A stretch of 64,000 bases of DNA, from contig CALXEH010000003.1 of assembly GCA_944387285.1 (NCBI GenBank), positions 18,484-82,483 of the forward strand, in the 5' to 3' direction. The notes below the pieces were generated by a model. That model had not been told where the DNA came from. It ran no database searches and saw only the letters and a program-made list of their open reading frames with translations. Origin of the DNA: an uncultured Oscillospiraceae bacterium (GTDB taxonomy: Bacteria; Bacillota; Clostridia; Oscillospirales; Oscillospiraceae). The stretch's first letter is position 1; every line of letters starts with the position of its first letter. Made by a program: the position numbers and the translations under genes. Of this stretch, positions 25,694-33,896 are shown one piece after another.

Positions 25694-27253
25694 TCAGGCC
25701 TCGCCGAGGCCCATCTTCCCGGGCTGGAAGAGCCGCGCATCCATCTCGTGCAGGTCCTCCGCAATGACGGGCCGGAACTCCATCTTGCCCAGCACGTCCC
25801 GCTCGAGGTCAACGCCAGGCGCGATCTCGGTGAGGGTCAGCTTGCCGTCAATGACCCGGAACACGGCGCGCTCGGTTATGAACATGACGTCCTGGCCTGT
25901 CTGCGCGGCGTACTGCCCGGAGAAGGTGATGTGCTCGAGGGCCTTCTTGAACTTTATGCCGTCGCCGTCGCGGCGGATGACGAGCTTTCCGTCCTCCACG
26001 GCAATGTCGGTCTTGCCGGAGGTGAAGGAGAAGGCGAAACGCACCCTGGGCGTGTTCTGGGAGATGTTCACGAAGCCGCCGGGGCCGACGCAGCGCCCGC
26101 TGAATTTGGAGACGTTCACGCTGCCGCAGGGGTCGGCTTCGGCGCAGCCGAGCACGGTGAGGTCAAGCCCGCCGCCGTCGTAGGTGGTGAACATGTCGGC
26201 GGAGCGGGAGATGGAGTCCGGGTTCACAGACGCGCCGAAGAGCGGCCCGTCGAGCGGCACGCCGCCGTAGATGCCCGTCTCGAGCGAGAGCGTCAGCTGC
26301 CCGCTCAGGCCCTCCTCGTTCGCCACGTTGGCGACGGAGGCGGGGATGCCTATGCCGAGGTTCACCAGCATGCCGTGGCGCAGCTCCATGGCCGCGCGGC
26401 GGGCGATGACCTTCTTGAAGTTCAGCGGCAGGGGAGCGACGCCCTGGCCGTCCGGCATGCGGATGTCGCCAGTCAGCTGCGGGGAGTATTCCAGGGCGAC
26501 GTTGTCCTGCTTTTCCGCGCGGACGATGTAGTCCACATAGGACTTGTGGATGAGCACCTGCTTGGGGTCGAGCGAGCCGGGCCTCACTATCTCGTTCACC
26601 TCGACGATGACGGTGCCGCCGTTGTTGTGGACGGCGGCGGCCAGCTCGAGCAGGTCGCTGCGTATGGGCTCGCCCTGGGCGGAGATGTTGCCGTCCTCAT
26701 CTGCGTAGCTGGCGTGGAGGATGCAGGCGTCTATCTTGAAGGCCTTATAGAAGAGGTAGTCCTTGCCGTCTATCTGCATGAGGCGGACGATCTCCCGGCC
26801 CTGCTCCTTGGCCCTGTCGTTTATGCGGCAGCCCTCCTGCCTGGGGTCGGCGTAGGTGCCGAGGCCGACGTGGGTGATGATGCCCGGCCTGTGGCCGCCG
26901 ATGGCCGCCATGAGCTGGCCGTAGATGCCGAGCGGCATGGTGTAGGCGGCGATCCTGTTCTCACTGCAGGCCCGGCCTATGGCGGGCGACATGCGCAGGT
27001 GCGAGGCGATGAGCGTGTCGATGATGCCCTCGTCCTTTATCTTGGACAGGCCGCAGCCGTCCTCGCGGAAGTCTCCGGGCGCGACGCCGGAGACGATGGT
27101 CAGGGCCTTGGGCGTGCCCTTGGTGCGGAAGCTCTCACCCATGGCGTCGAGGATGGTGTCTGGGGAAGCGAAAGCGCCGAAGCCGCTCACGCCGAGCGTC
27201 ATGCCGTCGCGCATGAGCCCCGCAGCCTCGGCGGCGCTGATTATCTTGGCCAT
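25694..27253 (-). CDS. Family I CoA-transferase (fused subunits, acetate/propionate type)
   Basis: A 519-aa protein with both halves of a family I CoA-transferase in one chain, as in YdiF/propionate CoA-transferase. The N-terminal half has MTLGVSGFGAFASPDTILDA; the C-terminal half has LVNLGIGIPASVANV and LSLETGIYGG, where the Glu is expected to form the glutamyl-CoA intermediate. It transfers CoA between carboxylic acids. Following an oxidoreductase that makes acyl-CoA and preceding a decarboxylase that acts on free acids, it could release the acid and save the thioester energy. AGGAGG precedes the start. Confidence 0.9.
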   Translation of the reverse strand: MAKIISAAEAAGLMRDGMTLGVSGFGAFASPDTILDAMGESFRTKGTPKALTIVSGVAPGDFREDGCGLSKIKDEGIIDTLIASHLRMSPAIGRACSENRIAAYTMPLGIYGQLMAAIGGHRPGIITHVGLGTYADPRQEGCRINDRAKEQGREIVRLMQIDGKDYLFYKAFKIDACILHASYADEDGNISAQGEPIRSDLLELAAAVHNNGGTVIVEVNEIVRPGSLDPKQVLIHKSYVDYIVRAEKQDNVALEYSPQLTGDIRMPDGQGVAPLPLNFKKVIARRAAMELRHGMLVNLGIGIPASVANVANEEGLSGQLTLSLETGIYGGVPLDGPLFGASVNPDSISRSADMFTTYDGGGLDLTVLGCAEADPCGSVNVSKFSGRCVGPGGFVNISQNTPRVRFAFSFTSGKTDIAVEDGKLVIRRDGDGIKFKKALEHITFSGQYAAQTGQDVMFITERAVFRVIDGKLTLTEIAPGVDLERDVLGKMEFRPVIAEDLHEMDARLFQPGKMGLGEA

Positions 27254-27275
27254 TTTGTTCCTCCTGAAATAAAAT

Positions 27276-27312
27276 GTGCGGGCCGCACAGTCTGAGGGCT
27301 GAGGGCCCGCAC
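27276..27312 (-). terminator. Internal hairpin between oxidoreductase and CoA-transferase genes
   Basis: GTGCGGGCC (27276-27284) is complementary to GGCCCGCAC (27304-27312). On the - strand the stem is followed by ATTTTATTTC and then the CoA-transferase ribosome site. It may act as a partial terminator or processing site that lowers expression of the last three genes relative to the oxidoreductase. Confidence 0.5.
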
Positions 27313-27320
27313 GGGTCTGC

Positions 27321-28190
27321 TCACACGAGGCAGTCGAGCTCGGCGAGGCGGCAGAGCGTCTCGTAGCGGCCCTTGGCCTCGGCGATGATGCGCTCGCGTA
27401 TCTCGGCGGTCACGCGGCCGAAGCGCTTCTGCGCGTCAAGGTAGTCGTTTATGAGCGCGAAGTCGGCGGGTTTCTGGTTTATCGTGATCTTGCCGTTTTC
27501 CCGCTCGAACTGGAGCCAGGCGCCGCTCTTCACGGCGAGCTTGGCGACCTCTATGGTCTGGCTGGTGGGGAACTTCCAGCCGGAAGGGCAGGGGGCGAGC
27601 ACATGGATGAAGCAGGGGCCGTCCTTCTCGGAGGCCTTCTTGAGCTTGCGCTTGAAGTCGGGGATGTTGCCGACGGAGGCCGTGGCCTGGTATGCCAGCG
27701 GCGTGTGCAGGAGCATGAAGTCGATGTTCTTCGCGGACTCCTTCTTGCCGGTGGGCGTGGTCTTGGTGGAGGCGCCGAGCGTCGTGGCGCTGGAGCGCTG
27801 GTTGCCGGTGTTCATGTAGGCCTCGTTGTTGTAGCAGATGAACACAGCCTTGTGCCCGCGCTCGATGGCGCCGGAGAGCGACTGCAGGCCTATGTCGAAG
27901 GTGCCGCCGTCGCCGGCGAAGCCCATGACGGTGACGTCGTCCATGCCGCGTATCTTCAGCGCCTCGGAGACGCCGGAGGCAAAGGCGGGCAGACTCATGA
28001 GCACGGTCTGCACCGAGGGGATGCCCCAGCCGGTCTCATCGCCGCTGCCGGTGAGTATGGCAGAGCAGCTCGGAGGGGTCATGGTGATGGTCCTGGGGCC
28101 GAGGGTATCCAGCGCGGCGCGGCCGATGAGCTCCATCGGGCAGCCCTGGCAGGTGGTCAGGCCCTTGCTTAACAGGTCGAGTTCAGGCAT
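27321..28190 (-). CDS. porB: 2-oxoacid:ferredoxin oxidoreductase, beta (TPP-binding) subunit
   Basis: A 289-aa beta subunit of the four-subunit pyruvate/2-oxoacid:ferredoxin oxidoreductase family. It holds the thiamine diphosphate site (GFAGDGGTFDIGLQSLSGA and CYNNEAYMNTGNQRS) and cysteines in TTCQGCP, CSAIL and CPSGW for a [4Fe-4S] cluster. With the alpha, gamma and delta subunits it oxidises a 2-oxoacid plus CoA to acyl-CoA, CO2 and reduced ferredoxin. It overlaps the alpha gene by 8 bases. Whether the substrate is pyruvate, a branched-chain or an aromatic 2-oxoacid is not decided here. Confidence 0.88.
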   Translation of the reverse strand: MPELDLLSKGLTTCQGCPMELIGRAALDTLGPRTITMTPPSCSAILTGSGDETGWGIPSVQTVLMSLPAFASGVSEALKIRGMDDVTVMGFAGDGGTFDIGLQSLSGAIERGHKAVFICYNNEAYMNTGNQRSSATTLGASTKTTPTGKKESAKNIDFMLLHTPLAYQATASVGNIPDFKRKLKKASEKDGPCFIHVLAPCPSGWKFPTSQTIEVAKLAVKSGAWLQFERENGKITINQKPADFALINDYLDAQKRFGRVTAEIRERIIAEAKGRYETLCRLAELDCLV

Positions 28191-29382
28191 TGTATCTCAC
28201 CTCATCTTCCTTCAGGTCTATCCAAATGGGCTCGTCGCAGACAGCGCCGGCACTGCCGAGGGCCTCGGCGCGCTCGATGACGTCCTCCACGGTCTGCTCC
28301 CAGATATCCCTGCCGCCCAGGCCGGCGACGAAGGGATAGGCGTTCGCGCCGAGCTTCGCCAGGCGCAGGCAGGAGAGCACTTCCTCGTACAGCGGGCCGA
28401 AGGAGCCCATGCCGGAAACGCGGTCGATGACCGCCACGTTCTTCGCGCCCTTGAGGGCCTCGGCCAGCTCCTTGTAGGGGAAGGGCCTGAACGCGGCTAC
28501 GCGGGCCACGCCGACCTTCCTGCCGGCGGCGCGCAGCTCGTTTACGACGTGCTTCACGGTGCCGGACATGGAGCCCATGCAGACGACGACGGTGTCGGCA
28601 TCCTCGGTCTCGTGGCACATGACGCGGCCGTACCTGCGGCCGAAGAGGCCGGCGAATTCCTCAAAGCGCTCGTCGAGCACCTTCGCGGCGGAGCGCATGC
28701 CTATGTCCTGGGACCTCTTGAGCTCCGTGAAGATGGCGGGGGAGGTCAGGTTGTTCATGGCGTAGGGCAGGTCCGGGTCGAGCGTGGCGTTCACGGGCAC
28801 GAAGTCCTTCACGAAGCGCCCGGCCTCCTCCTCGGTGGGCACGTCCACGGGCTCGGTGAGGTGAGAGCAGAAGAAACCGTCGATATCCACCATCGTCGGG
28901 GTGAGCACTCGCTCGTCCTCGCTGGTGCGGTAGGCTATCATGACAAAGTCCAGGGCTTCCTGAGGGCTAGCGGCGAAAAGCTGTATCCAGCCCTGGTCGC
29001 GCTGGGTCATGATGTCGGAGTGGTCGCACCAGAGGCTCATCGGCCCGGGGATGGCGCGGCTGACGACGGCCATGACTATCGGCAGGCGGGAGGCGGCGGC
29101 GGTGCCCGTGACCTCGTGCATGAGCGCAAGGCCGTGGGAGGCGCTCGCCGTGAAGGTGCGCACGCCGGTGGACGAGGCGCCTATGAGCGAGCTGAGCGCG
29201 GAGTGCTCGGACTCCACGGTGATGTAGGTGGCGTCGTACTGCTTCGTGTCGATGAGCGAGGAGATCGTCTCGACTATCGGGGTCTGCGGCGTGATGGGGT
29301 AGGCCGCGACGAGCTGTACCTTCGAGCGCATGACGCCGTGCGCTATGGCGGCGTTGCCGTCCAGGGCTTTTATGACGCCCAT
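28183..29382 (-). CDS. porA: 2-oxoacid:ferredoxin oxidoreductase, alpha subunit
   Basis: A 399-aa alpha subunit. The N-terminal part has LVAAYPITPQTPIVETISSL and TYITVESEHSALSSLIGAS, typical of the pyrimidine-binding domain, and SHGLALMHEVTG. The C-terminal domain includes VVVCMGSMSGTVKHVVNELR. It sits between delta and beta genes with no gap, as in known four-subunit operons. The subunit set is complete (gamma, delta, alpha, beta), so the complex should be functional. Confidence 0.88.
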   Translation of the reverse strand: MGVIKALDGNAAIAHGVMRSKVQLVAAYPITPQTPIVETISSLIDTKQYDATYITVESEHSALSSLIGASSTGVRTFTASASHGLALMHEVTGTAAASRLPIVMAVVSRAIPGPMSLWCDHSDIMTQRDQGWIQLFAASPQEALDFVMIAYRTSEDERVLTPTMVDIDGFFCSHLTEPVDVPTEEEAGRFVKDFVPVNATLDPDLPYAMNNLTSPAIFTELKRSQDIGMRSAAKVLDERFEEFAGLFGRRYGRVMCHETEDADTVVVCMGSMSGTVKHVVNELRAAGRKVGVARVAAFRPFPYKELAEALKGAKNVAVIDRVSGMGSFGPLYEEVLSCLRLAKLGANAYPFVAGLGGRDIWEQTVEDVIERAEALGSAGAVCDEPIWIDLKEDEVRYNA

Positions 29383-29383
29383 A

Positions 29384-29695
29384 TCACTCGCCCTCCTTTC
29401 TGAAAGTGGACTCCTCGGGGAAGTCTATGGCCTTTTTGGGACATTCGACCGTGCAGATGCCGCAGCCCTTGCAGTAGGTGTAGTCTATGACCATGCCCTC
29501 CTCGGCCTTTTCGATGGCGCCGCAGGGGCAGTAGGTGGCGCAGATGCCGCAGCGGATGCAGTCGTCCCTGCGGATGACGGGACGGCGGTAACGCCAGGCG
29601 CCGGTGTGTACGTCGGATATCTTCACGGAGACGGGCCCGATGATGGTCGGGAGGGTCTCAAGCATTTTCATACGCTGCTGCACAAGTTTCTGCAT
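29384..29695 (-). CDS. porD: 2-oxoacid:ferredoxin oxidoreductase, delta (ferredoxin) subunit
   Basis: A 103-aa two-cluster ferredoxin: CIRCGICATYCPCGAI and CKGCGICTVECPKKAI each bind a [4Fe-4S] cluster that carries electrons from the TPP site to soluble ferredoxin. ATG 29695 is chosen as start because GGTGAG lies just upstream; GTG 29704 and ATG 29671 are alternatives. It overlaps the gamma gene 3' end by 38 bases with the chosen start, an unusually long but not rare overlap. Confidence 0.88.
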   Translation of the reverse strand: MQKLVQQRMKMLETLPTIIGPVSVKISDVHTGAWRYRRPVIRRDDCIRCGICATYCPCGAIEKAEEGMVIDYTYCKGCGICTVECPKKAIDFPEESTFRKEGE

Positions 29696-30188
29696 TCTTC
29701 TCACCAGCCTTTCCGGGAATTTTGCTCATGACGGCCTTTTTGAGGCTGTCGATGCCCACGCAGCCCGTGGCCTTGGCCAGGGCGCCGAGCATGGCGACGT
29801 TGGGCGGCACCTCGCCGAGGCGCTCGTGCGTTATCTTGTCCGCGTCGATGACGCAGACCTTCTCAAAGGCGGGGTTCTCATAGGCCTTGTCGTCCGTGTT
29901 CACGATGAGCGTGGAGCCGGGACGGACGCCCTCGGTGATGTCGATGCCGAGGTCGGCCAGCGAGGTGTCGAAGCAGATGACGCAGTTCGGGCGGTAGACG
30001 TAGGCTTTTACGTCTATCGGGGCGTCGGCTATCCTCGCGTAGGTGTAGACGGGCGCGCCCTTCCTCTCCTGTCCGTAGGAGGGGATGGCCTGGCCGTACT
30101 TGCCCTCGAGGATCGCGGCGTTTATCAGGATCTTTGCGGCTGTGACCGCGCCCTGTCCGCCGCGGGAATAGAACTTGAATTCCCACAT
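29658..30188 (-). CDS. porG: 2-oxoacid:ferredoxin oxidoreductase, gamma subunit
   Basis: A 176-aa gamma subunit, first of the oxidoreductase genes. It begins MWEFKFYSRGGQGAVTAAKI, the typical gamma signature, with SYGQERKGAPVYTYAR and PPNVAMLGALAKATG further on. AAAAGGAGG precedes the ATG. It follows the Lrp regulator by 43 bases on the same strand, which suggests co-transcription and regulation by a small ligand of the pathway. Confidence 0.88.
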   Translation of the reverse strand: MWEFKFYSRGGQGAVTAAKILINAAILEGKYGQAIPSYGQERKGAPVYTYARIADAPIDVKAYVYRPNCVICFDTSLADLGIDITEGVRPGSTLIVNTDDKAYENPAFEKVCVIDADKITHERLGEVPPNVAMLGALAKATGCVGIDSLKKAVMSKIPGKAGEKNAETCAAAYENA

Positions 30189-30231
30189 ATGGGTCTTCCT
30201 CCTTTTGCTTGTCTGCCGCCCGGCTGCGGCT

Positions 30232-30687
30232 TTAGTATTTCGCTATCCAGGCGGTGGTCTTGTACTGGCGTATCAGCAGATTCGACGAGACGCTCTTCAC
30301 GCCGTCTATGCTGTATATGCACTTGTCGAGAAAGTCCGAGAGCTTGTCCACGCTCTCGATGTAGGCGTGGACGTGGAGGCCCACGTTTCCGGTGTGCTGG
30401 GCCACGATGGCGATGTCCTGGTTTTCCAGGAGCTTGTTCGCGACCCTGTCGAGCTTGGAAGGCTCGACCTCTACCTCCAGGAACACAGCCGCCATCTTGT
30501 TGTAGGCCTTTGAGTCGATGATGGTGGTGAAGCCCCGGATAATGCCCTCGTTCTTCATGGTGGCGATGCGCTCGCGCACCGCGACACGGCTGAGGTGTAC
30601 CTCCTCGGCTATGTCGGAATAGCTCATCCTGCCGTCTTTTTTCAAAAGCTCCAGGATCGCGTAATCAGTTGCGTCCATTTTGGACAT
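30232..30687 (-). CDS. Lrp/AsnC-family transcriptional regulator
   Basis: A 151-aa regulator: residues 5-50 hold the N-terminal helix-turn-helix (MSYSDIAEEVHLSRVAVRERI), and residues 65-145 the RAM/ligand-binding domain (MAAVFLEVEVEPSKLDRV). Members sense amino acids or related acids. GGAGGGCTGAAC lies just before the ATG. It is placed between the transporter and the oxidoreductase genes and is likely their local regulator. The ligand may be the amino acid or oxoacid consumed by the operon. Confidence 0.9.
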   Translation of the reverse strand: MSKMDATDYAILELLKKDGRMSYSDIAEEVHLSRVAVRERIATMKNEGIIRGFTTIIDSKAYNKMAAVFLEVEVEPSKLDRVANKLLENQDIAIVAQHTGNVGLHVHAYIESVDKLSDFLDKCIYSIDGVKSVSSNLLIRQYKTTAWIAKY

Positions 30688-30745
30688 GTTCAGCCCTCCG
30701 TTTCTGGAATTGCCGAGCGATAGACCGCGCGCCCGGAGCCCGGCC

Positions 30746-32167
30746 TCAGCCGAGCAGGCCGGTGACGGCGATGAGCGCCGTCCAGGCGGTGTTTATCACC
30801 AGGTAGCCCAGGGTTATTATAACGCCGGTGCCCATCATGTCTTTGATCTTCCAGAAGCCGCCCGAATAGGTGGTGTAGCAGGTGGGGTCAATGGGTACGA
30901 GCAGCAGCATGCTGGTGGACATGCAGACCGGCAGGCATACGACGATAGGATTGAGCCCAAGGTTCAATGCCAGCGCTCCGACGACCGGCAGGCACAGCCC
31001 GGCGAGCGAGACGCCCTGCGGCATCGGGTAGTGGCCGACCATCATCATGAGGTTGATCACGAAGAGCAGCACGAGCATGCCCATGCCCGCGACGTCGGCG
31101 AGGAAGAGGTCGGCGAGGATGTTGCTGAGCCATTCGCCGGTGCCGAGGTTCGAGACGACGGTGGCGAGGGCCGTGGCCGCGCCGCAGATCATGACGGCGG
31201 ACCAGTCGAGCTTGCCGTTTATCTCCTTCCACTCGACCAGGTTCATGCCGGGCATGGACATCACGAAGATGCCGCCCCAGGCGGTCATGTACATGTCGAT
31301 GCCGGTGTAGCTGGGGATGAACCAGAGCACGAGCATGACGGCGAAGACGAGGGTGAACTTGAGCTCGTCCCCGCGCAGGGGCCCGATGTTCCTGCGGTCT
31401 TCCTTGATGGACTCGAGGCCCTTGACCACGCTGATCTCAGGCTTGAAAATGATGCAGAAGAAGAGCCAGGCGAAGACCACGCTGGCGATGGCCACGGGCA
31501 CGCCGACGAGGCTCCACTGTGTGAAGCTGATCTCGACGTCGCAGATGCTCTTGAGCAGGGACATGGTCACGGCGTTCATGCCGCTGCCTGCCGGGGTACC
31601 GATGCCGCCGATGGCCGCGCCGACCGGGATGCCGAGCATGATGGCCTTGCCGAACTTGGACTTGCCGGGCTGGCAGCCGTTCTGCTCGAGCAGGGGAGTG
31701 CAGATGCTGAAGAAGATCAGCGCCGTCGGGATGTCCGCCAGGAACATGGACACGACGCAGGTGCCGAGCATGACCGCCAGCAGCACCGCCTTCGGCTTGT
31801 TGCCGAACATGGGCAGCAGATAGAGCGAAATGCGCTTGCCGAGGCCGACCTTCGAGAAGATCTGGCCGATTATCATGGCGCCGAGCAGGAAGAAGGTGCC
31901 CGTGCCGGAGAAGCCGGCTAGGATCGTGCCCTCCGCCTCAAAACCTACCCACGCACCGAAAAACAGCACGAAGATCGCCGTGATCGCCATGGGCACGGCC
32001 TCGGTCAGCCAGAGCAGCACCGCAACGAACAGTACCAGGAAGCCATCCCAGCCCGCCTGATCCAGCCCGCTCGGCACGAAATTGCGCAGCACCGCAAAGC
32101 CGCCGAAAATCAGGACCAGGTAAATGGCGCGCCGGAGGCCGTCCTTACCCTTTGGTGAGTTTGCCAT
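30746..32167 (-). CDS. DASS/SLC13-family sodium:carboxylate symporter
   Basis: A 473-aa membrane protein with about 11-12 helices. Family motifs are two hairpin regions with SNLGTGEWLSN and GGIGTPAGSGMNAV, the Ser/Asn-Thr elements that bind Na+ and carboxylate. ATG 32167 (MANSPKGKD) is chosen over the in-frame upstream ATG 32209 since AAAGGGG lies upstream. Family members import di- or tricarboxylates or sulfate with sodium. As the first gene of the operon it probably imports the acid consumed by the enzymes that follow. Confidence 0.85.
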   Translation of the reverse strand: MANSPKGKDGLRRAIYLVLIFGGFAVLRNFVPSGLDQAGWDGFLVLFVAVLLWLTEAVPMAITAIFVLFFGAWVGFEAEGTILAGFSGTGTFFLLGAMIIGQIFSKVGLGKRISLYLLPMFGNKPKAVLLAVMLGTCVVSMFLADIPTALIFFSICTPLLEQNGCQPGKSKFGKAIMLGIPVGAAIGGIGTPAGSGMNAVTMSLLKSICDVEISFTQWSLVGVPVAIASVVFAWLFFCIIFKPEISVVKGLESIKEDRRNIGPLRGDELKFTLVFAVMLVLWFIPSYTGIDMYMTAWGGIFVMSMPGMNLVEWKEINGKLDWSAVMICGAATALATVVSNLGTGEWLSNILADLFLADVAGMGMLVLLFVINLMMMVGHYPMPQGVSLAGLCLPVVGALALNLGLNPIVVCLPVCMSTSMLLLVPIDPTCYTTYSGGFWKIKDMMGTGVIITLGYLVINTAWTALIAVTGLLG

Positions 32168-32248
32168 AAACTTGCTTTCCCCTTTCTGGTTTGTGCCGGG
32201 TATTCGCATATGACGTTGCGCACCGCCGCGAAAAAGGCCCGTTCCGCC

Positions 32249-32268
32249 ACGGCCGCCGCGGCGGCCGT
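32249..32268 (-). promoter_or_regulatory. 20-bp perfect GC palindrome at the operon start
   Basis: ACGGCCGCCGCGGCGGCCGT is a perfect 20-base palindrome (32249-32268). It lies directly at the predicted transcription start of the transporter-Lrp operon, just downstream of the -10. It could be a binding site or a 5' mRNA hairpin. GC-rich codon-like repeats can arise by chance in this genome, so confidence is moderate. Confidence 0.45.
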
Positions 32269-32270
32269 TT

Positions 32271-32298
32271 AAGCTAAGATGAGGATATCACATGTCAA
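32271..32298 (-). promoter_or_regulatory. Promoter of the transporter-Lrp-oxidoreductase operon
   Basis: On the - strand TTGACA (32293-32298) and TAGCTT (32271-32276) are separated by 16 bases. This is the only promoter-like pair seen before the DASS gene. It predicts a 5' leader of about 95 bases. Confidence 0.6.
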
Positions 32299-32521
32299 CT
32301 TTCCGATGCGGAACGTTTTCGCACTTTCTGAAGGCAAAACGAATGTGAATTCAGATTCTTGCAATCCATACAAGCCTGCTCGACAAATTTTAGACAGTTT
32401 ACACGAATTTTGTAGAAAAGCACTCAAAATACGGCTGCATTTTTTTACTAATCTGTGCAATATCTCGAATAATATGATTCCCGAAAAAACGCGCTCAAGT
32501 TTCCGCCGCGGCGCGGAAAAC
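32299..32521. other. AT-rich intergenic stretch without recognisable genes
   Basis: Between the operon promoter and the NifX-like gene terminator the DNA is AT-rich. Six-frame translation gives nothing with family resemblance, and the + strand open frame through it lacks a ribosome site and has atypical composition. It is taken as regulatory or spacer DNA. Confidence 0.5.
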
Positions 32522-32549
32522 AAAAAAAGCAGGCGCTGTACGCGCCTGC
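32522..32549 (-). terminator. Terminator of the DUF134/MinD/NifX module
   Basis: On the - strand GCAGGCGC and GCGCCTGC (32542-32549 and 32529-32536) pair around a five-base loop and are followed by seven Ts. This ends the operon whose last gene is at 32639-33004. Confidence 0.88.
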
Positions 32550-32638
32550 CTGGGATGCCTGGGAATATGGTTTTTTGCCCGCCCCGGATAGGCTCCGGAG
32601 GCGGAGAGAGGGCGGCTTACGTTTTGAAAAGCGCCGCC

Positions 32639-33004
32639 TCAGTCGTGGTGCCCGCCGCATTCGTGGGCGTGCTCGTGCTGGTGGCAGATGGAGCCGGTGC
32701 TCTTGAGCTCGCCCTTGAGGTAGGCCTCGACCGCCGCCGCGGCGTCGCCCGTCGCGCCGACTATGACCTCCACGCCGCGCTCGTTGAAGATGTCCACCGC
32801 GCCGCCGCCCATGCCGCCGGCGATGATGACCTGCACGCCCCTGTCGGCCAAAAAGTTCGGCAGGAAGCCCGGCCTGTGGCCCGGGTTCGGCACGCTCTCG
32901 CTGGAGACGACCCTGCCGTCCTCGGCCTCATAGATGTTGAAATTTTCACAGTGCCCGAAGTGGCCGGACACCGTGCTGCCCATGGCTGCTACTGCGATCT
33001 TCAT
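32639..33004 (-). CDS. NifX/NifB-type iron-molybdenum cofactor-binding family protein
   Basis: A 121-aa protein starting MKIAVAAMGSTVSGHFGHCE, a typical start of the dinitrogenase Fe-Mo cofactor biosynthesis (NifX/NafY) family, followed by IIAGGMGGGAVDIFNERGVEV. The C-terminus is His-rich with two Cys (ICHQHEHAHECGGHHD), which suggests metal binding. No nitrogenase genes are in the window, so a general metal-cluster carrier role is more likely. It is the last gene of a five-gene module with two MinD-ferredoxin ATPases. Confidence 0.85.
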   Translation of the reverse strand: MKIAVAAMGSTVSGHFGHCENFNIYEAEDGRVVSSESVPNPGHRPGFLPNFLADRGVQVIIAGGMGGGAVDIFNERGVEVIVGATGDAAAAVEAYLKGELKSTGSICHQHEHAHECGGHHD

Positions 33005-33020
33005 AACGATCCTTCTCCTT

Positions 33021-33896
33021 TTATGTGTAATTTAAGTTTAAAAGTTCCATTGTGCGCACAAATATACCATACAGCGCCGTCCGCGCGGGGCAGTCGATAT
33101 CGGCCAGGCTGCGGCCCTCGTTTATGGCGCGCTGGGCGTTTTTGTCGAAGGGGATGCGGCCGAGGAAGGGCAGGCCCTGTTCCGAGCACCAGCTTTCTAT
33201 GCGCCCGGAAAGCTCCATATCCACGTCGGCGCGGTTCACGCAGACCGCCGTCCTGACCCTGGCCATCGAGGCCGTGCGCACCAGCCTCTGCATGTCGCCC
33301 AGGCCGGAGACGGAGGGCTCCGTCACTATGAGCGCCAGGCTGACGCCGTTCATCGAGGCCATCACAGGGCAGCCCACGCCCGGAGAGCCGTCGATGACCG
33401 CGAGCTCCGCCTCGCCGCAGTTGTCGTAGAGCTCACGCTTGACCTCGGTTACCAGCTTGCCCGAATTACCCCGTCCCATGCGCAGCTGGGCGTCCGCAAA
33501 GACGCCACCGCCGGAGAACAGCCGCAGCCGGCCGGCCACGTCTGGTTCGGGCCTGGCAGCGCCCGCCGGGCAGGCCTCGGCGCAGAGGCCGCAGCCTTCG
33601 CACCTGAGCTCGTCCACGGCGTATTTGCCCTCCTGCGTGCGGGAAATGGCCCCAAAACGGCACAGCCGGGCACATTCGCCGCAGCCGAGGCAGAGCCCAG
33701 CGTCTATCCGGGCCTTGTCCGAGCCGTGGAAATCCCGCTCCGCGGCGGCGGGCGCGAGCTGAGTGACCAGGGCCAGGTTCGGCGCGTCCACGTCGCAGTC
33801 GGCGGCGGCGCGGGCGTTTGCAAAGCGTATGAAGGCCGCGGCGGTCGTGGTCTTGCCCGTGCCGCCCTTGCCGCTTAATATGAGCAGCTTTTTCAT
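33021..33896 (-). CDS. MinD-superfamily ATPase with inserted ferredoxin domain (1)
   Basis: A 291-aa P-loop protein: GKGGTGKTT at residues 9-17 is the deviant Walker A, and a ferredoxin insert near residues 65-115 carries CLGCGECARLCRFGAI and CEGCGLCAEACPAGAA. VIDGSPGVGCPV follows. ATG 33896 overlaps the preceding gene stop by 4 bases; longer in-frame extension is a shadow of that gene. Members of this group (COG1149-like) occur in pairs next to NifX-like proteins; they may load or transfer Fe-S or another metal cluster. Exact role is unknown. Confidence 0.88.
   Translation of the reverse strand: MKKLLILSGKGGTGKTTTAAAFIRFANARAAADCDVDAPNLALVTQLAPAAAERDFHGSDKARIDAGLCLGCGECARLCRFGAISRTQEGKYAVDELRCEGCGLCAEACPAGAARPEPDVAGRLRLFSGGGVFADAQLRMGRGNSGKLVTEVKRELYDNCGEAELAVIDGSPGVGCPVMASMNGVSLALIVTEPSVSGLGDMQRLVRTASMARVRTAVCVNRADVDMELSGRIESWCSEQGLPFLGRIPFDKNAQRAINEGRSLADIDCPARTALYGIFVRTMELLNLNYT

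Noticed and set aside
25748..29403. Long + strand open frames across the oxidoreductase operon
   Set aside because: Antisense to five recognisable genes and without start-site or domain support.
32279..33256. + strand open frame between the transporter and NifX genes
   Set aside because: Starts in AT-rich non-coding DNA and continues antisense to the NifX-like gene; no ribosome site.
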